From the NCBI GenBank assembly GCA_035235625.1, contig CP141148.1, positions 27,281,057 to 27,345,056 on the forward strand: a DNA stretch of 64,000 nucleotides, written 5' to 3'. Origin of the DNA: Saururus chinensis (taxonomy: Eukaryota; Streptophyta; Magnoliopsida; Piperales; Saururaceae). Below are positions 13,474 to 24,269 of this stretch, in pieces; the first letter of the stretch is position 1; each line of letters opens with the position of its first letter. Both the position numbers and the translations under genes were made by a program. Below the pieces are notes generated by a model. That model did not search any database and was not told the origin of the DNA. It saw nothing but the letters and a program-made list of their open reading frames with translations.

Positions 13474-13677
13474 AAATTATATATGAGTTTGGGCTCACAC
13501 ATGTCAGTGTCAGCTGAGGCATCATAGGCCATCAGATTGAGATCTGAGGGTGCAAGGAGATATAAACCAAGCTACCTCTTGAGTTATGTGCATTGTTGGA
13601 TCAAAATCTGAGGGCGCACGACATCAGGGCTCACACAGTCATGAGTGAGCCTTGACTCATATAAACGGGTTTCATAT
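13474..13677. mobile_element. MITE family F, copy 1
   Basis: The left end TATATGAGTTTGGGCTCACA and the right end TGAGTGAGCCTTGACTCATA are inverted repeats of about 24 bp. Inside, ATCAGATTGAGATCTGAGGG and ATCAAAATCTGAGGGCGCA repeat a 'gene-desert' motif shared with the copies at 17166 and 20886. Non-coding. Confidence 0.65.
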
Positions 13678-13728
13678 ATCATATATGATACATGGTATTA
13701 GTACATTTATGTGATTATGTCATTTTAT

Positions 13729-13817
13729 ATACTCCATATGTCCTAGATTAATAACTTCATTTGATTTTTCAAAATGAACTAATCAAATGGAGCTATTAAT
13801 CTAAGACGGAGGGAGTA
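13729..13817. mobile_element. Stowaway-like MITE, short copy
   Basis: Ends TACTCCATATGTCCTAGATT and TAATCTAAGACGGAGGGAGTA are inverted repeats, with AATGGAGCTATTAAT-type arms inside. At about 89 bp it is a compact palindromic copy. A TA dinucleotide lies at both ends. Confidence 0.7.
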
Positions 13818-16470
13818 TGTCATAAATATATATTTATAATAATTATATTTATATAAAATATACAAATGCATGTATTATTTATATATAATTTTAAAATTAT
13901 GTTCGGGTTTGAGTTTGAGTTCGAGCTTGAGCTGAGTAGTGTCGAATTCGAGTTTTATTCAAGCTAAGTCGAGTAGGGGTATGCTCAAACTTGGCTCGAG
14001 CCTATTCGAGTTGGAATCGAGTTCAAGCTGAGCCCCATTCGTGTCAAGCCTAGCTTGAGTCAAGCTGGGACTACTTGATGAGCTAGCTTGGCTCGTTAAC
14101 AACCCTAGTTCTCACCCAATCGAAAGCTATCTAACCCCATTGATTAATCTTTCACTAATCTTAAGCTAATGATAAATTATTATCACAATAGCAATGACAA
14201 ATCTTAAAGCAAATGAAAGCATAAATAATATAGACACACACAAGTCTAAACAAATCAAAATACTAAGGCCCAAACTCAATTATAACACTAAAAAGACTAG
14301 TACTTTCGTGCCCTAACTCTCCTCGGGTTAGGAGCTTGTATTTTTATGAAAATAGATTATAGTGCACCTAATGGCATTAGGGTAATTTTCCTATATTAGA
14401 CATGGTCCTCTCCATTCTCGGGTAAGTCTTTGACCTCTTAAGAAGTTCCACTATCAAATTGGTCCATTAATTCCATTCATGCGAATCCAGGCCGGTATGC
14501 TCATAGGGGTATTTCTGACAGTTTGTTTAGGGCCTCCCTGAACCCTAATAGGTCCAAAACTAATCTCATTGGTACTCCTTGATGTTATGGACCTGAAGTA
14601 AGTTTCTTGTCATTTAATGGGGTCATAAACCCCTTGAACTGACCTAGGTTCATTTAACTATTTTACCTTAACCCTAGGGGGAAAATAATCAATTATCTAT
14701 TTAGTGGGATTTTTCCCCAACTTATGTATCGGTCTATAATTAGGGTGCATATACACACATCACTGGAAATTTTTAATTTTTAAACCCACTCATAAGCCCC
14801 TGAACCGGAGCCCATAAACCCGGTAAGTAAACCGCAACTTAGCTATTAGGGTAAAATGGTCATTTTATAGCCTTTAGGATTTTTTCCCGGCTGGTCAAGA
14901 TACTCAAACACCACTCAAGGTTCATTGGTAATTTTTCTATTTTTTTTGGCCTTTAAAACCTCTTAAACTGGACTCGGTTCAGCCCATCTTCACTTTTTTT
15001 AAGCCAACCTAGGCCCAGGTCTAAACCAACGACCTGCTTCACAGGTTGTCTCTCCTGCGGCCGGACAGAGGGGAGGAAACCTATGGTGGTGGCACCCCTG
15101 GCCACCATGGCGGGGCAGGGACCAAGGCCGGTCGGATTGCTGTTGCATGGTGAATCCAGCAGCCTTGGCTTGGCCACCACCTGGTGGCCGGCTAGAGCGA
15201 CAAAGCCCCTATTTTTTCGTTATGTACAATTTGTCCAAGACGGCTATCGACCGCCCATCATAGCTTGGTGAGGGGCTGGCTCAACTGAACCGCCGTCACA
15301 AGGCAAGTTCAAGAGCCTAAGTCCCATCATCGGCCAAGATCCGACCCATAGGTGAGGAATCACAGAGGCAAAATAGACCAAAATTAAAACACAAAACCTT
15401 CAGCGGAAAATCAACACCGAACAACGACGACACCCTGCCAAAAGGGGTTGTGAGCAAAGGGTAGAGCTTTCGCTAGAAGGGGTCGGATCAAAGGGCAGAA
15501 GGCGCACGACGGTGACCTACCAGACCTTCTTGTCAATCTTTTGTAACTCAACGGCTAGATATAAAAAAAATGGGGAAACAAGGGTAGCCATGAACCAATT
15601 GTTTGTGGTGGCCAATAGAAAAAGCTATCCAATTCAAGGATAAAGCCAGTATCTTTGTCTTCCCTTCCCAGAAGATGGTCAAAAATCTGACCACGACCAT
15701 TTGGCCGGAGAAGAAAAGATAGGGAAAAAGAAAAACATTGCATCTTCCTCCTTGTCGTTAGCTGCCAATTCCAGTTTGCCGGCAACAGGAAGTTTAGCTG
15801 GAATAGTAGATCCGACCGGTAGTAGAAAGTTTGTCGATTGGTGGAATCCGACCAGTAGTCCGACTGTACACCTTTCCCCCCATTCCCCTCATTAATTAAA
15901 TATAACCTCACCCTATTAAATTAAGAGGTTATAATAATCAATTTAATTGAAACGAAATTAATGTCACTTCATCTTGACTTGAGGACAATTAAGCAATCTT
16001 ACCTTAATTGTCAGTTTGCTATTGATTCACTACCACAGGAGCCTCACTGTCAACCACCTTCTCCCTCCCTAATTAGCCTTTTTTATAGTAAGAGGATTAG
16101 GGTTCCTAATCTCTTAAGAGGTTTGGGTCAATTAAACCTCTCCTAGGCAACCTACTTGGGCCTCTTAAACTAATTTTTGTCACTTTAATTAACTGGCCCT
16201 CAAAACAACATAAATTGCCCAAATATACGTCTAAATCGGGTAAACAAGTCTTGTACGACATGTTCAACTTTTAATGATCATAACTCCTTCATCCGAACTC
16301 CAATTCGCACGTTCTTGGTGGTGTTTCAAAGCTCTTTCTGTCTACTTTCTAATGGTTTTAGCCACAAATTCCATCTATTTAAGAATTTATTCAATTGATA
16401 AGATCAGGGATCCATATATTCTCTTCCATGTGTTTAATTTTTGAAACCTAAGAAAATCTGGGATATTACA

Positions 16471-17165
16471 TGACCATTGTCACTATTTATATTAATTTAA
16501 AGGTAAGTGGGCCCAATTAGGAAAATATGCTAAAATAAATATGACAAGGCCCAAGCCCATCTAAGATATCAAGTGATGGTTAGCAGCCTAAGAAGTTGGT
16601 GCAACGACGTGGATGGTTTTGGGTCCTAGAGTGGGGCCACTTCCTTAACAAGGAATTACATGAAAAAATGATAACAAATAGTGTGGTAACATGGTGGTTT
16701 AAGCTATGCAATAATACTTTTCAACTAAAATCAAAACAAGACTAAAAAAATTCATAATCACACCAAACCATCACACAATCAAGGCAAATAATATTAATAA
16801 AAAAAATTGGATCTTACAATGGTAACATGTGGCAAGACATCTAAAAGAATCTAACTATATAATTTTAATAAAATATCCTCAAATTACATACCAATTCAAA
16901 TTTGTATTAAAGAATATAAAACATGTGTAAATTAAGAATCAAGGGTAAAAAATATGGGTAAAATAGTCCAAAAATAAAAGTTCTATGGTACATCAAATTG
17001 CTTAATATAATAGTATAATATAAAAAAAAGAAACCATGTACCCTATTCAGATCATTAAGGGCCCCACATGATCTCACTGCTCCCACCCCAACACATACTA
17101 AACATGCATTACATGGGCACAAGCTTTATCATTACTAAAAAAGTAAAAAAGAAAGGAAAAGGTTA
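16471..17165. other. Intergenic DNA, no recognised gene
   Basis: AT-rich, no supportable coding frame or RNA gene. It separates the family E solo LTR from MITE copy F2. Confidence 0.5.
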
Positions 17166-17562
17166 ATATGAGCCTGAGCTCACACTTGCCCAGGTTTCGA
17201 GAATCGTTGGGTAGAGATTTGACGATGCAAGGAGGTAGGCACCCTGTCTATGTGTGCCACCTGATTAAAATGTGACGGCCTACAAAGCCTAAGCTCACAC
17301 TTGCACATGTGGAATCCCAATTGCCTGGTTGTACAACCAGAGTAATTACTTAGGTCGAATGGTCCTTAAAAGCCACATTCCTCTCTTTGAAGATTCAAAT
17401 CGTTGTGATGAAAGGATGATAATGACTCAGCTCTACTCTATCCCAGAGTGAAAAATATGGCTTGTGTTCGCTGTATGACTAGAGTAATTACTCTAGTCAT
17501 ACAACCATACAATTAGAATTCGTGTGCATGAGCCCAAGCTCATACAAATGGGACTCAACAAG
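17166..17562. mobile_element. MITE family F, copy 2, with a perfect 32-bp palindrome
   Basis: The left end AATATGAGCCTGAGCTCACA and right end GTGCATGAGCCCAAGCTCAT are inverted repeats like those of copies F1 and F3. This copy is longer because it carries extra sequence, including a perfect palindrome at 17472-17503 centred on AGAGTAATTACTCT. A partial copy of that arm (CCAGAGTAATTACTTAGGTC) lies at about 17337. Confidence 0.6.
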
Positions 17563-17939
17563 AAAATGGCATGTAGTGTTATCAAAATTCAAATAGCCTA
17601 TTATGTCATGAATTGGTAGGTAACTTAGTTTTTTTCATTTGGTATTATTTGTATCCAATGCAAGTAACAAAATTGAATATATTGTTACACCCAAATAGCT
17701 TGAATAAATTTTTAGTGGTAGTATCTACAAACTAGTACACAAATTTTAGTGCTATTCAATTGAGAGTTAAAAAACATATTAGTGAGTAACTTATTTTGAG
17801 GAAGTAGGCATGTTCGTCTAACCCCATGCCTAAAGTCCATCATATAGGTTTGTTTTTTTAATTGAATATTTACACAAACATCATTATTTTATAGGGCATT
17901 AAAGTCATCTAGAATTATTCATTAATGAAATATTAGACA

Positions 17940-18046
17940 TACTCTCTCGGTGTCATATTAATAGCTCCATTTGGTTTTTTAAATTAAACTAAAGTTAATT
18001 TATTTTAAAAAATAAAACAGAGCTATTCATGCAGGACGAAGAGAAT
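17940..18046. mobile_element. Stowaway-like MITE next to an LTR end
   Basis: The left end ACTCTCTCGGTGTCATATTA and the right end GCAGGACGAAGAGAATA are diverged inverted repeats around AGCTCCATTTGGTTTTTTAA and AAAACAGAGCTATT. The LTR at 18051 begins directly beside it, so the LTR probably inserted at the edge of this MITE. Confidence 0.6.
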
Positions 18047-18050
18047 ATAT

Positions 18051-20034
18051 TGTAATGCCCCGTATACACCTTAATGCAGGAGCAAAACCCAACTCAAGGG
18101 ACAAAAATACAGTAATAATTTTTTTTCAATCACTAGGATCTACATTTGTGTGTAAGAGCTGTAATGATTTTGGCACTAATCTCTAAAAGATTAAAAATAT
18201 TAATTATTATTATTTTTCTAATCAAGCCAACATCTCCACGGTGTTAGTTGCGACATAGTCATTAAATAACATCCCTAATTTTATTATACTTAATAACTAA
18301 AATTATTTAAAAAGCATAGCATCATATATTCAATATTTTTAAGTATTTTCAACTAAAAATGTATCATTTACATTCGCTAACAAATCACAGGATATGACAA
18401 ATTATTCATTTATAGAATTCAATAAATCATTCCCTGAATCAGATAAATCATTCATTCCAGAGTCCAATAATGAATCATTCATTCATAGAATCTAATAAAT
18501 TATTCTCCGAATTGGATAAATTATCCATCCACATAATGATGTTGATATTGAAGTGACATACACCAGTGCTCGTAGGGCAACAAGACCATAATAAGTAAGA
18601 TCTTCCCACAATATCTCAATTTATGAGCATGACATATGTCTCAATAGGCGAATATCTTTAAGTCATAATTCCAACAATTACTAGTTTTCCAACCAAAGAA
18701 CCACCCTTCAAATTTGAAAGTTTGAATACAGAAAGTCTGAAGACCCAAATCATATTAAAAACTTGTCAAATAATCACAAGTCAATCCAAACCTTTTTAAA
18801 AACATGCATAACATGTATTCGTGCATAATTTCAAAACTATACAAGCCAACCACTTAAAGAAAATAAACATTTTAAATGTGCATTCATCAAAGTCATGAAG
18901 CTAGAAATGTTTACTATCTTGAGATTTTGGAGGTGGCGGACAAAGTGGGACTTTATCTCCTTGAAGGTTTGAAGGTGGTAGATAGAATCTCACACTAGGA
19001 TAGTTTTTAGGAGGTGGTGGATAAAATCTCCCTTTACCCGAGGATGTTTCCCTCTCTATAATGTTATCTCATATATCTGAGTCTCTCATGACATAGAGCA
19101 CCATCGATTTAGCTATGTTTTCTTTTTGAACAGGCTAAAACATGTTTGAAATGACTTTGAAAAGAAGAAAAGAAGGTTTGGAAACAGACAAATAACTCAG
19201 AGAAGTGAGTTGGGTGTGTGTTCCTTCTCTAGGTTATCTCACCCATTTGACCCTCCCATGGCATAGAGTACCCTTGAATTAGTTAGAATCACACTTTCAA
19301 CGGGCTTAGTTGGGTTAGAAAGGACTCTAAAACGAGGAAAAATAGGTATAGAGACGGGGAAATAACTAAAAGGAAGAGATGTGAGGCATAAAAAATATTG
19401 GAAATGTCTCCCCCTTTTATAGGGGATGACAGCCAGTTGATGCGCGATGCGTGGTGCACATGTCGTGCCACACACATTGAGGGCCACATATCGCGTGATC
19501 ACTTCTTCATGCCACAATAGCCAAGGCAACCTGTGACTCCTAGGGTTAGATCGCTGATGCCATACCTGCTAATACAACACTGGCTCTTTTTAAAATAATT
19601 TCTTTATTTTTATAAACCAAAATCAAATTTTAAATTCCAAATGATCATAACTTCCTACCCCGAATTCAGATTTGCACATTCTTACTACTATTAAACTTAT
19701 ATGGGTAGGTTATCTCAATTCTTTTAAGTGAGACCTACCTATGTGACATACTTTTTAAGATCATAGCCTACGATCCCACTATTAGATTTATTTATTCTTG
19801 GGTTCGATATGTTTGTTTCGTCAAGCCTATATAACACAATAAAGCTTCACTACTTCATTTGTACAAAAGATACTTTCTTATAAGATCAAGCTTGGTTTTA
19901 CCTCTCTAGTTAGTTAGGACTAGTATGATTACTAATACAACCTCTATTGAGAGCCAATATGTTCTCTTTTTTTGGGATAAAATTATGTTATTATGTATTT
20001 TTTCAAACAAAAAATGCTTTCCCAGGCCATTACA
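18051..20034 (+). mobile_element. LTR-like unit, family C, copy 1
   Basis: Begins TGTAATGCCCCGTATACACC and ends CCCAGGCCATTACA, the TG...CA form. It is homologous in the same orientation to the outer parts of 48541-57830, sharing for example GATCTTCCCACRATAT, ATAGAGCACCATCGATTTAG and CATAGCCTACGATCCCA. The flanks TATAT and CAATT do not match, so the ends are less certain than for the other LTRs. No retrotransposon protein is encoded. Confidence 0.6.
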
Positions 20035-20229
20035 CAATTGAATCCAAGGAGAGAAGAAAATTCTTATTCTAGAAAAGAATATCTCTTCATTTTAGCTTTA
20101 TTTTATTATATATATTAATAAGCCACCTCATCCACAAATTCAATCGTAAAAAAAACCCCAAAAAATGTTCCCAAACAGATGATTAAGCCCAAATGAAAGA
20201 ATTACACAAAAAATGAAAGCTTTAAGCTA

Positions 20230-20326
20230 TCTCTTTGTTCTAAAATAATGGTTCTATTCAGATTTTTAAATAGTTTATTTTGAAAATTAAATAAAGCTAT
20301 TAATAGAAAAAACGGAGAGCATAAAC
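20230..20326. mobile_element. Stowaway-like MITE remnant
   Basis: CTCTTTGTTCTAAAATAATG at the left and TATTAATAGAAAAAACGGAGAG at the right are diverged inverted ends around a TTTAATTTTCAAAATAAAC-type fold, as in the other copies here. Confidence 0.5.
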
Positions 20327-20885
20327 TTGAGCAGTATCTCACAGTCGTCTTATACTAATGTTACAACAAAATATTTCCAATTTGCTTATAAATTTGGGAG
20401 TACGGAAGAATCTCAACGCCCGCGCATCTTGCCGTTGACACGCGGGCTGCAGCTGTGTACAAAGTCTGGGAAGCTGTGGGGCCCACGCTTGTGCCGACGC
20501 CCCACTCTTACTGGAGTTGGACTCTGCTACCGCTCGCAGGTGGTGCGCGTGTAAACAAGATTGACATAAAAATGGCCTTCTATGCTACGGGCCACACCTA
20601 TCATGTAGGCCGTGGCCTGAGTGGGCCCATTGGATTGGAGGTCACGAATTTCGTGGCTGCAAATAAGTGAGTCTGCAAATAAGTGAGTGAACATCAGCTA
20701 ATCTTTGGAGGTTAGAGTGCAAATGAATTGGACTTTGACGTACAAATGCTAGTGCTTGTTTGTTTAATTAACCAGTCATTTTCATAAAAAAAGTCATAGT
20801 TGAGACCAAAGAAAAAGACTGAAATAAATATACTTATGCATATTTTAGGTTAATTTAGGTGGGCTAGTTATAGATAAAAAAAGCT
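20327..20885. other. Intergenic DNA with a GC-richer patch, no recognised gene
   Basis: About 20410-20650 is GC-richer and has short frames in several phases, including one of 75 codons from 20327, but none matches a family I know and no splice-supported extension is apparent. It contains GGGCCCA/TGGGCC-type words (20477, 20622), which occur in plant promoters, but no adjacent gene was found. Confidence 0.35.
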
Positions 20886-21076
20886 TATATAAGCCCGGTT
20901 TTATATGCATACGTGTGAGCCCGGACATTATTAGATCAAAAACTAATAATATAAGAGGGTAAAAATAAATATGCCCGTTAAGTTATGCACCGTTGAATCA
21001 AAATCTAATAGTACATATTACCCAGGCTCACATACTCACGTATGAGCCCGAGACTATATAAACAAGACTCATAAAT
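20886..21076. mobile_element. MITE family F, copy 3
   Basis: TATATAAGCCCGGTTTTATA at the left and ACTATATAAACAAGACTCAT at the right, with inner inverted TACGTGTGAGCCCGGACAT and CTCACGTATGAGCCCGAGA. The motif TAGATCAAAAACTAATA / TTGAATCAAAATCTAATA is repeated inside, as in F1. Confidence 0.65.
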
Positions 21077-21414
21077 AATATTATAGTAATAAGTGCAATT
21101 TGATGTTAACTTATTTTTAATGTAAGTCAACTCCAAGGACAAATAGATACGTTTTCCTTTTGATTGATTCACATTAGTCTCAAATATCTCATTTTGTTCT
21201 TGGTTTTAACCTAGACCTTTATGTTAAATTGAGGGTACTAGTGATGACTTGGCTCATGTGACATATGTTAGGGAATAGTCAAACTTATATTAATCAACAG
21301 CTAACGTTCAATAGGTAAAGCTCATGTGGGGGCTTTAATGTTTACTGGCCAAGGCCCAATGTCAATGTTTGACACTGGCTTGTGCATGGTAGGATGATAT
21401 GGTATCTATGAAAT

Positions 21415-21625
21415 ATTCTTTCCATCCCTGATTAATAACTCTATTTAAAAATAAATCTCATATTAATAACTTTATTTAGCCAAATTTAAGTTGGTGGTTA
21501 CTTAAAAAAACCTTTTAAAATTTATTTTTTATTCTTTTAGTTGTGGCCTTGTGGGTTATACTATTTAATAATAAAATTTATTTTCCCAAATAGAGCTATT
21601 AATATATAACAGAGAGAGTAGTATT
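21415..21625. mobile_element. Stowaway-like MITE
   Basis: Left end ATATTCTTTCCATCCCTGATTAATA and right end GAGCTATTAATATATAACAGAGAGAGTA are diverged inverted repeats. The size, about 210 bp, matches the well-preserved copy at 26601-26805. Confidence 0.6.
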
Positions 21626-24264
21626 TGATAGGCTCTGCATTTTTTTATTTGGAGCTAAAATAAATATTTTTATAGCTAATTAAACATTTTAGTTTATAAT
21701 TATAAAGTGTGGTAAATAAAATGCCCTTAACCTGTATTTGAGTTACATGGTATATCCCCATCTTCTAAAAACAAAGAAAAATTAAACTTTTGATTTTATT
21801 TGAGTTAGAGTGCACTATTTCAATATGTTCTAACGAAAAACAAACAAAATAACTACAAGGCAAACACATTGAAATTTTTACATAGAAACCTTCAACGAGA
21901 AAAACTACAAGACACTTTATCCACGCTAACTATGCACTATGTAAACTTGATATTATAGAGTTACCATTTGCAAGACAAAAGACTTTTTTTTCTTTAAACT
22001 TGTTAGTTATTCACAATACTCTTACTCTGAATCAACTACTCCTTAGTTGCAAATGGTCTTCATACCTCCGTCTACTTCGGAACGATCAAGGTTTTCATGT
22101 ATTTTCTCTTTGGCATAAATCTCCTTACACTTAATCTTTTCAACAACAATCTTCAACAAAACCTTGTCACTCAAGTATTTTCGTACTATAATCTCACCAC
22201 TAATCACTTTGTTGATTATGGTAGACGATGCCTATAAATTATAAGACTAATTCTCCCTAAAAACTAATATACAGTTATCTCCTTTATTCTCTGATTTTTT
22301 CTAACCCTTCTCTTGCTCTCCTCACATTCTTAACTAATTTTTATGGACCCCTCATGTCCAAAAAGGAAGCTTAATCAAACTAGGATTCAAAATCAAATTG
22401 GAATAGTCTAATTTATGTAACTGCCACTTGAAACTATCAATCTTTTGATAGAGCAATTGATTGCTTGCTAGTTCAATTCATTCAAGACTCTTAAACAAAT
22501 CGATCCTTGAAGAGGTAATTGATTGGTTTGCCTTTCGGTTAAAAGCATTGAACAATTTTTCATGGAATCGATTACTCAATCCAACTAGTGAACGTTCAGT
22601 TATGATTTCAAATAACTTAATGTAAAACATTTTAGGTCAATCAATCTTTCCTTCTAGTGAAGATTGTTTTAAACAAAATTATAAAATTTCATTCAAAATG
22701 CCTCTATTACTTAACTACACTCTCAAATAATATTTATTTCACTCCAAAGTGTGTGAGTGTGATGTGTGCATGTTTTTACACGCCAGAATGCAAATTTGAG
22801 TCTTCTTTAATCTTCATCTTTTGAAACTAATCTTCAAACATAACATAACTCAAAATTACACACATTTATTAATTATTTTGATCACAAAAATAAATTAATA
22901 TTTGACATATGACAACATATGTTCTTATAAGATAAATTAAGTTTAAAATAAATTTTAAATTGATCATAAGATTACATATTCAATTCTATGTGAGTCCTAT
23001 TTATATGCGCTTAGTGCATGTGCCACCTAGTTGCGTCAGGCACATCTTAACTATATCCATACTATATAGTCTCGGACAAAATGTGCAATTTATTAGGGAA
23101 CAATTGCTTATGCCAGCTAATTTGCACCTTTCATATATGCTCGTTGGAGAACTCAATAAAAGATAAGTTTGTGATTGAACCAAGTCCAAAAATATGCATA
23201 TTGCACTTCATTTGAAATCTAGTATATCAAGACTACTTTAAGAGAAATAATAATCAAGGTAATGATAATCAACCTATCTCAAGTTGATCATTTTATACAT
23301 TATGACCTTGTTAAATAGGAAGACATTTTTTTAGTAAGTGTGAGTAGGTAATCAACTAATTGAATGGAAAATCTGAACTCTTTTAGGTAAAAAAAAATAA
23401 GTGTAATTGTGCACTTGATCAACAATTCAACATAGAATAGAACAATGAAGCAAGATTAGCAAGATTTTTAAATTGTTTGACTGTGTTCTGAAATTAGATT
23501 GACATAAAAGAATAATTTTAGAAGATTTATCTAAAGTAGTTACCTGGACCACTCAATCACCTAAGCTTTGAAAAATATTCACTACACTTGATACTTCAAC
23601 TGCGTGGTTGGACCATTATGTTGGTTCAATTACATGGTAGTTTTCTTACCCCCTTATTCTAAAGAATTTTAAGCCGTGGATCTTGTGTTTTAAAGGGAGC
23701 GGGGAATTTATAGAAAACCCACTTGCCTTTGTTTAATCGGTACAACACAATCAAAATTATGTAGCCCCAAACAGTGGCTGATCTAGGTTTTTTTTATAGG
23801 GTGGTCAAAAAACTATTATTTATAAATAATTTGTTTGTTCATAAGTATACTAAAAATTATTCTATTTTTTTAAAATAACTAATTGAATTCACTAATACAT
23901 TTTTCGCAAAAGAAGGATTTTTTTTTCTTTTTGACAATAGAAACAAATATGATACAATTGCAAGTTAATGAGCTCTCTCTCTAAACATTAAAATTTGTAA
24001 ACAAGAGGTAAAACATAATAATTTAGCTAAAGTTCAACAAAAATAATCATATCTAATATTAAAATCCATACAAATGAAGTTGTTGGCAATTAGAAGACAT
24101 TAAACAAGAAGGGTGGCCAAACACGAAACAAATTTTAATTCCCTTATGACGTTGCATCCTGACTTTTCTACTTTATTTTTCCATTTAATTTTATCTTTCT
24201 TTTTGGGGTTCTCTAAGATTGCTCCTCTCTTTTTTGGGGTTTTATAGCTTTAGCTAGGGGAATG
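21626..24264. other. Intergenic DNA, repeat remnants, no recognised gene
   Basis: No convincing coding frame. About 21830-22250 looks like an old retroelement fragment (a motif near 21870 reading TTTACATAGAAACCTTCAACG). About 23774-24140 begins CAGTGGCTGATCTAGG and resembles the start of the 62455 repeat (GTAGTGGCGGACTTAC), and is probably another decayed transposon. Ends could not be defined. Confidence 0.4.
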
Positions 24265-24269
24265 CTTTG

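Larger units (their letters stand above)
11135..14107. mobile_element. Non-autonomous hAT-like DNA transposon
   Basis: Ends are inverted repeats: TAGGGGTGTTAATGAGTCGA on the left, and on the right a sequence whose reverse complement begins TAGGGTTGTTAACGAGCCAA. The 8-bp flanks GTTTTTAC (11127-11134) and GTTCTCAC (14108-14115) match at 6 of 8 positions, the duplication length of hAT insertions. Both subterminal zones carry many GAGCTCGAGC-type repeats. The homologous LTR at 58504-62407 is uninterrupted at this point (near 60850). No transposase is seen. The interior includes LTR-like sequence (about 11860-13030) and small MITEs. Confidence 0.78.
9791..16470 (-). mobile_element. Solo LTR-like unit, family E, interrupted by a hAT-like element
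   Basis: Exact 5-bp duplication TGACC flanks it (9786-9790 and 16471-16475). Read on the minus strand it starts TGTAATATCCCAGATTTT and ends GGGTCGTGCCA, the TG...CA form of an LTR. Removing the nested element at 11135-14107 and one 8-bp duplication leaves about 3.7 kb. It is homologous over its length, in opposite orientation, to 58504-62407. No gag, protease, reverse transcriptase, RNase H or integrase frame is present, so it is best read as a solo LTR left by recombination between the two LTRs of a retrotransposon. About 15000-15900 is GC-richer than its surroundings but has no recognised product. Confidence 0.85.

Noticed and set aside
15555-15911. A 118-codon minus-strand frame
   Set aside because: It lies inside the family E solo LTR and is not conserved as a frame in the copy at 58504-62407.
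18051-20034. Exact target duplication for LTR family C copy 1
   Set aside because: The flanks TATAT and CAATT do not match, so I do not claim a clean solo LTR there.
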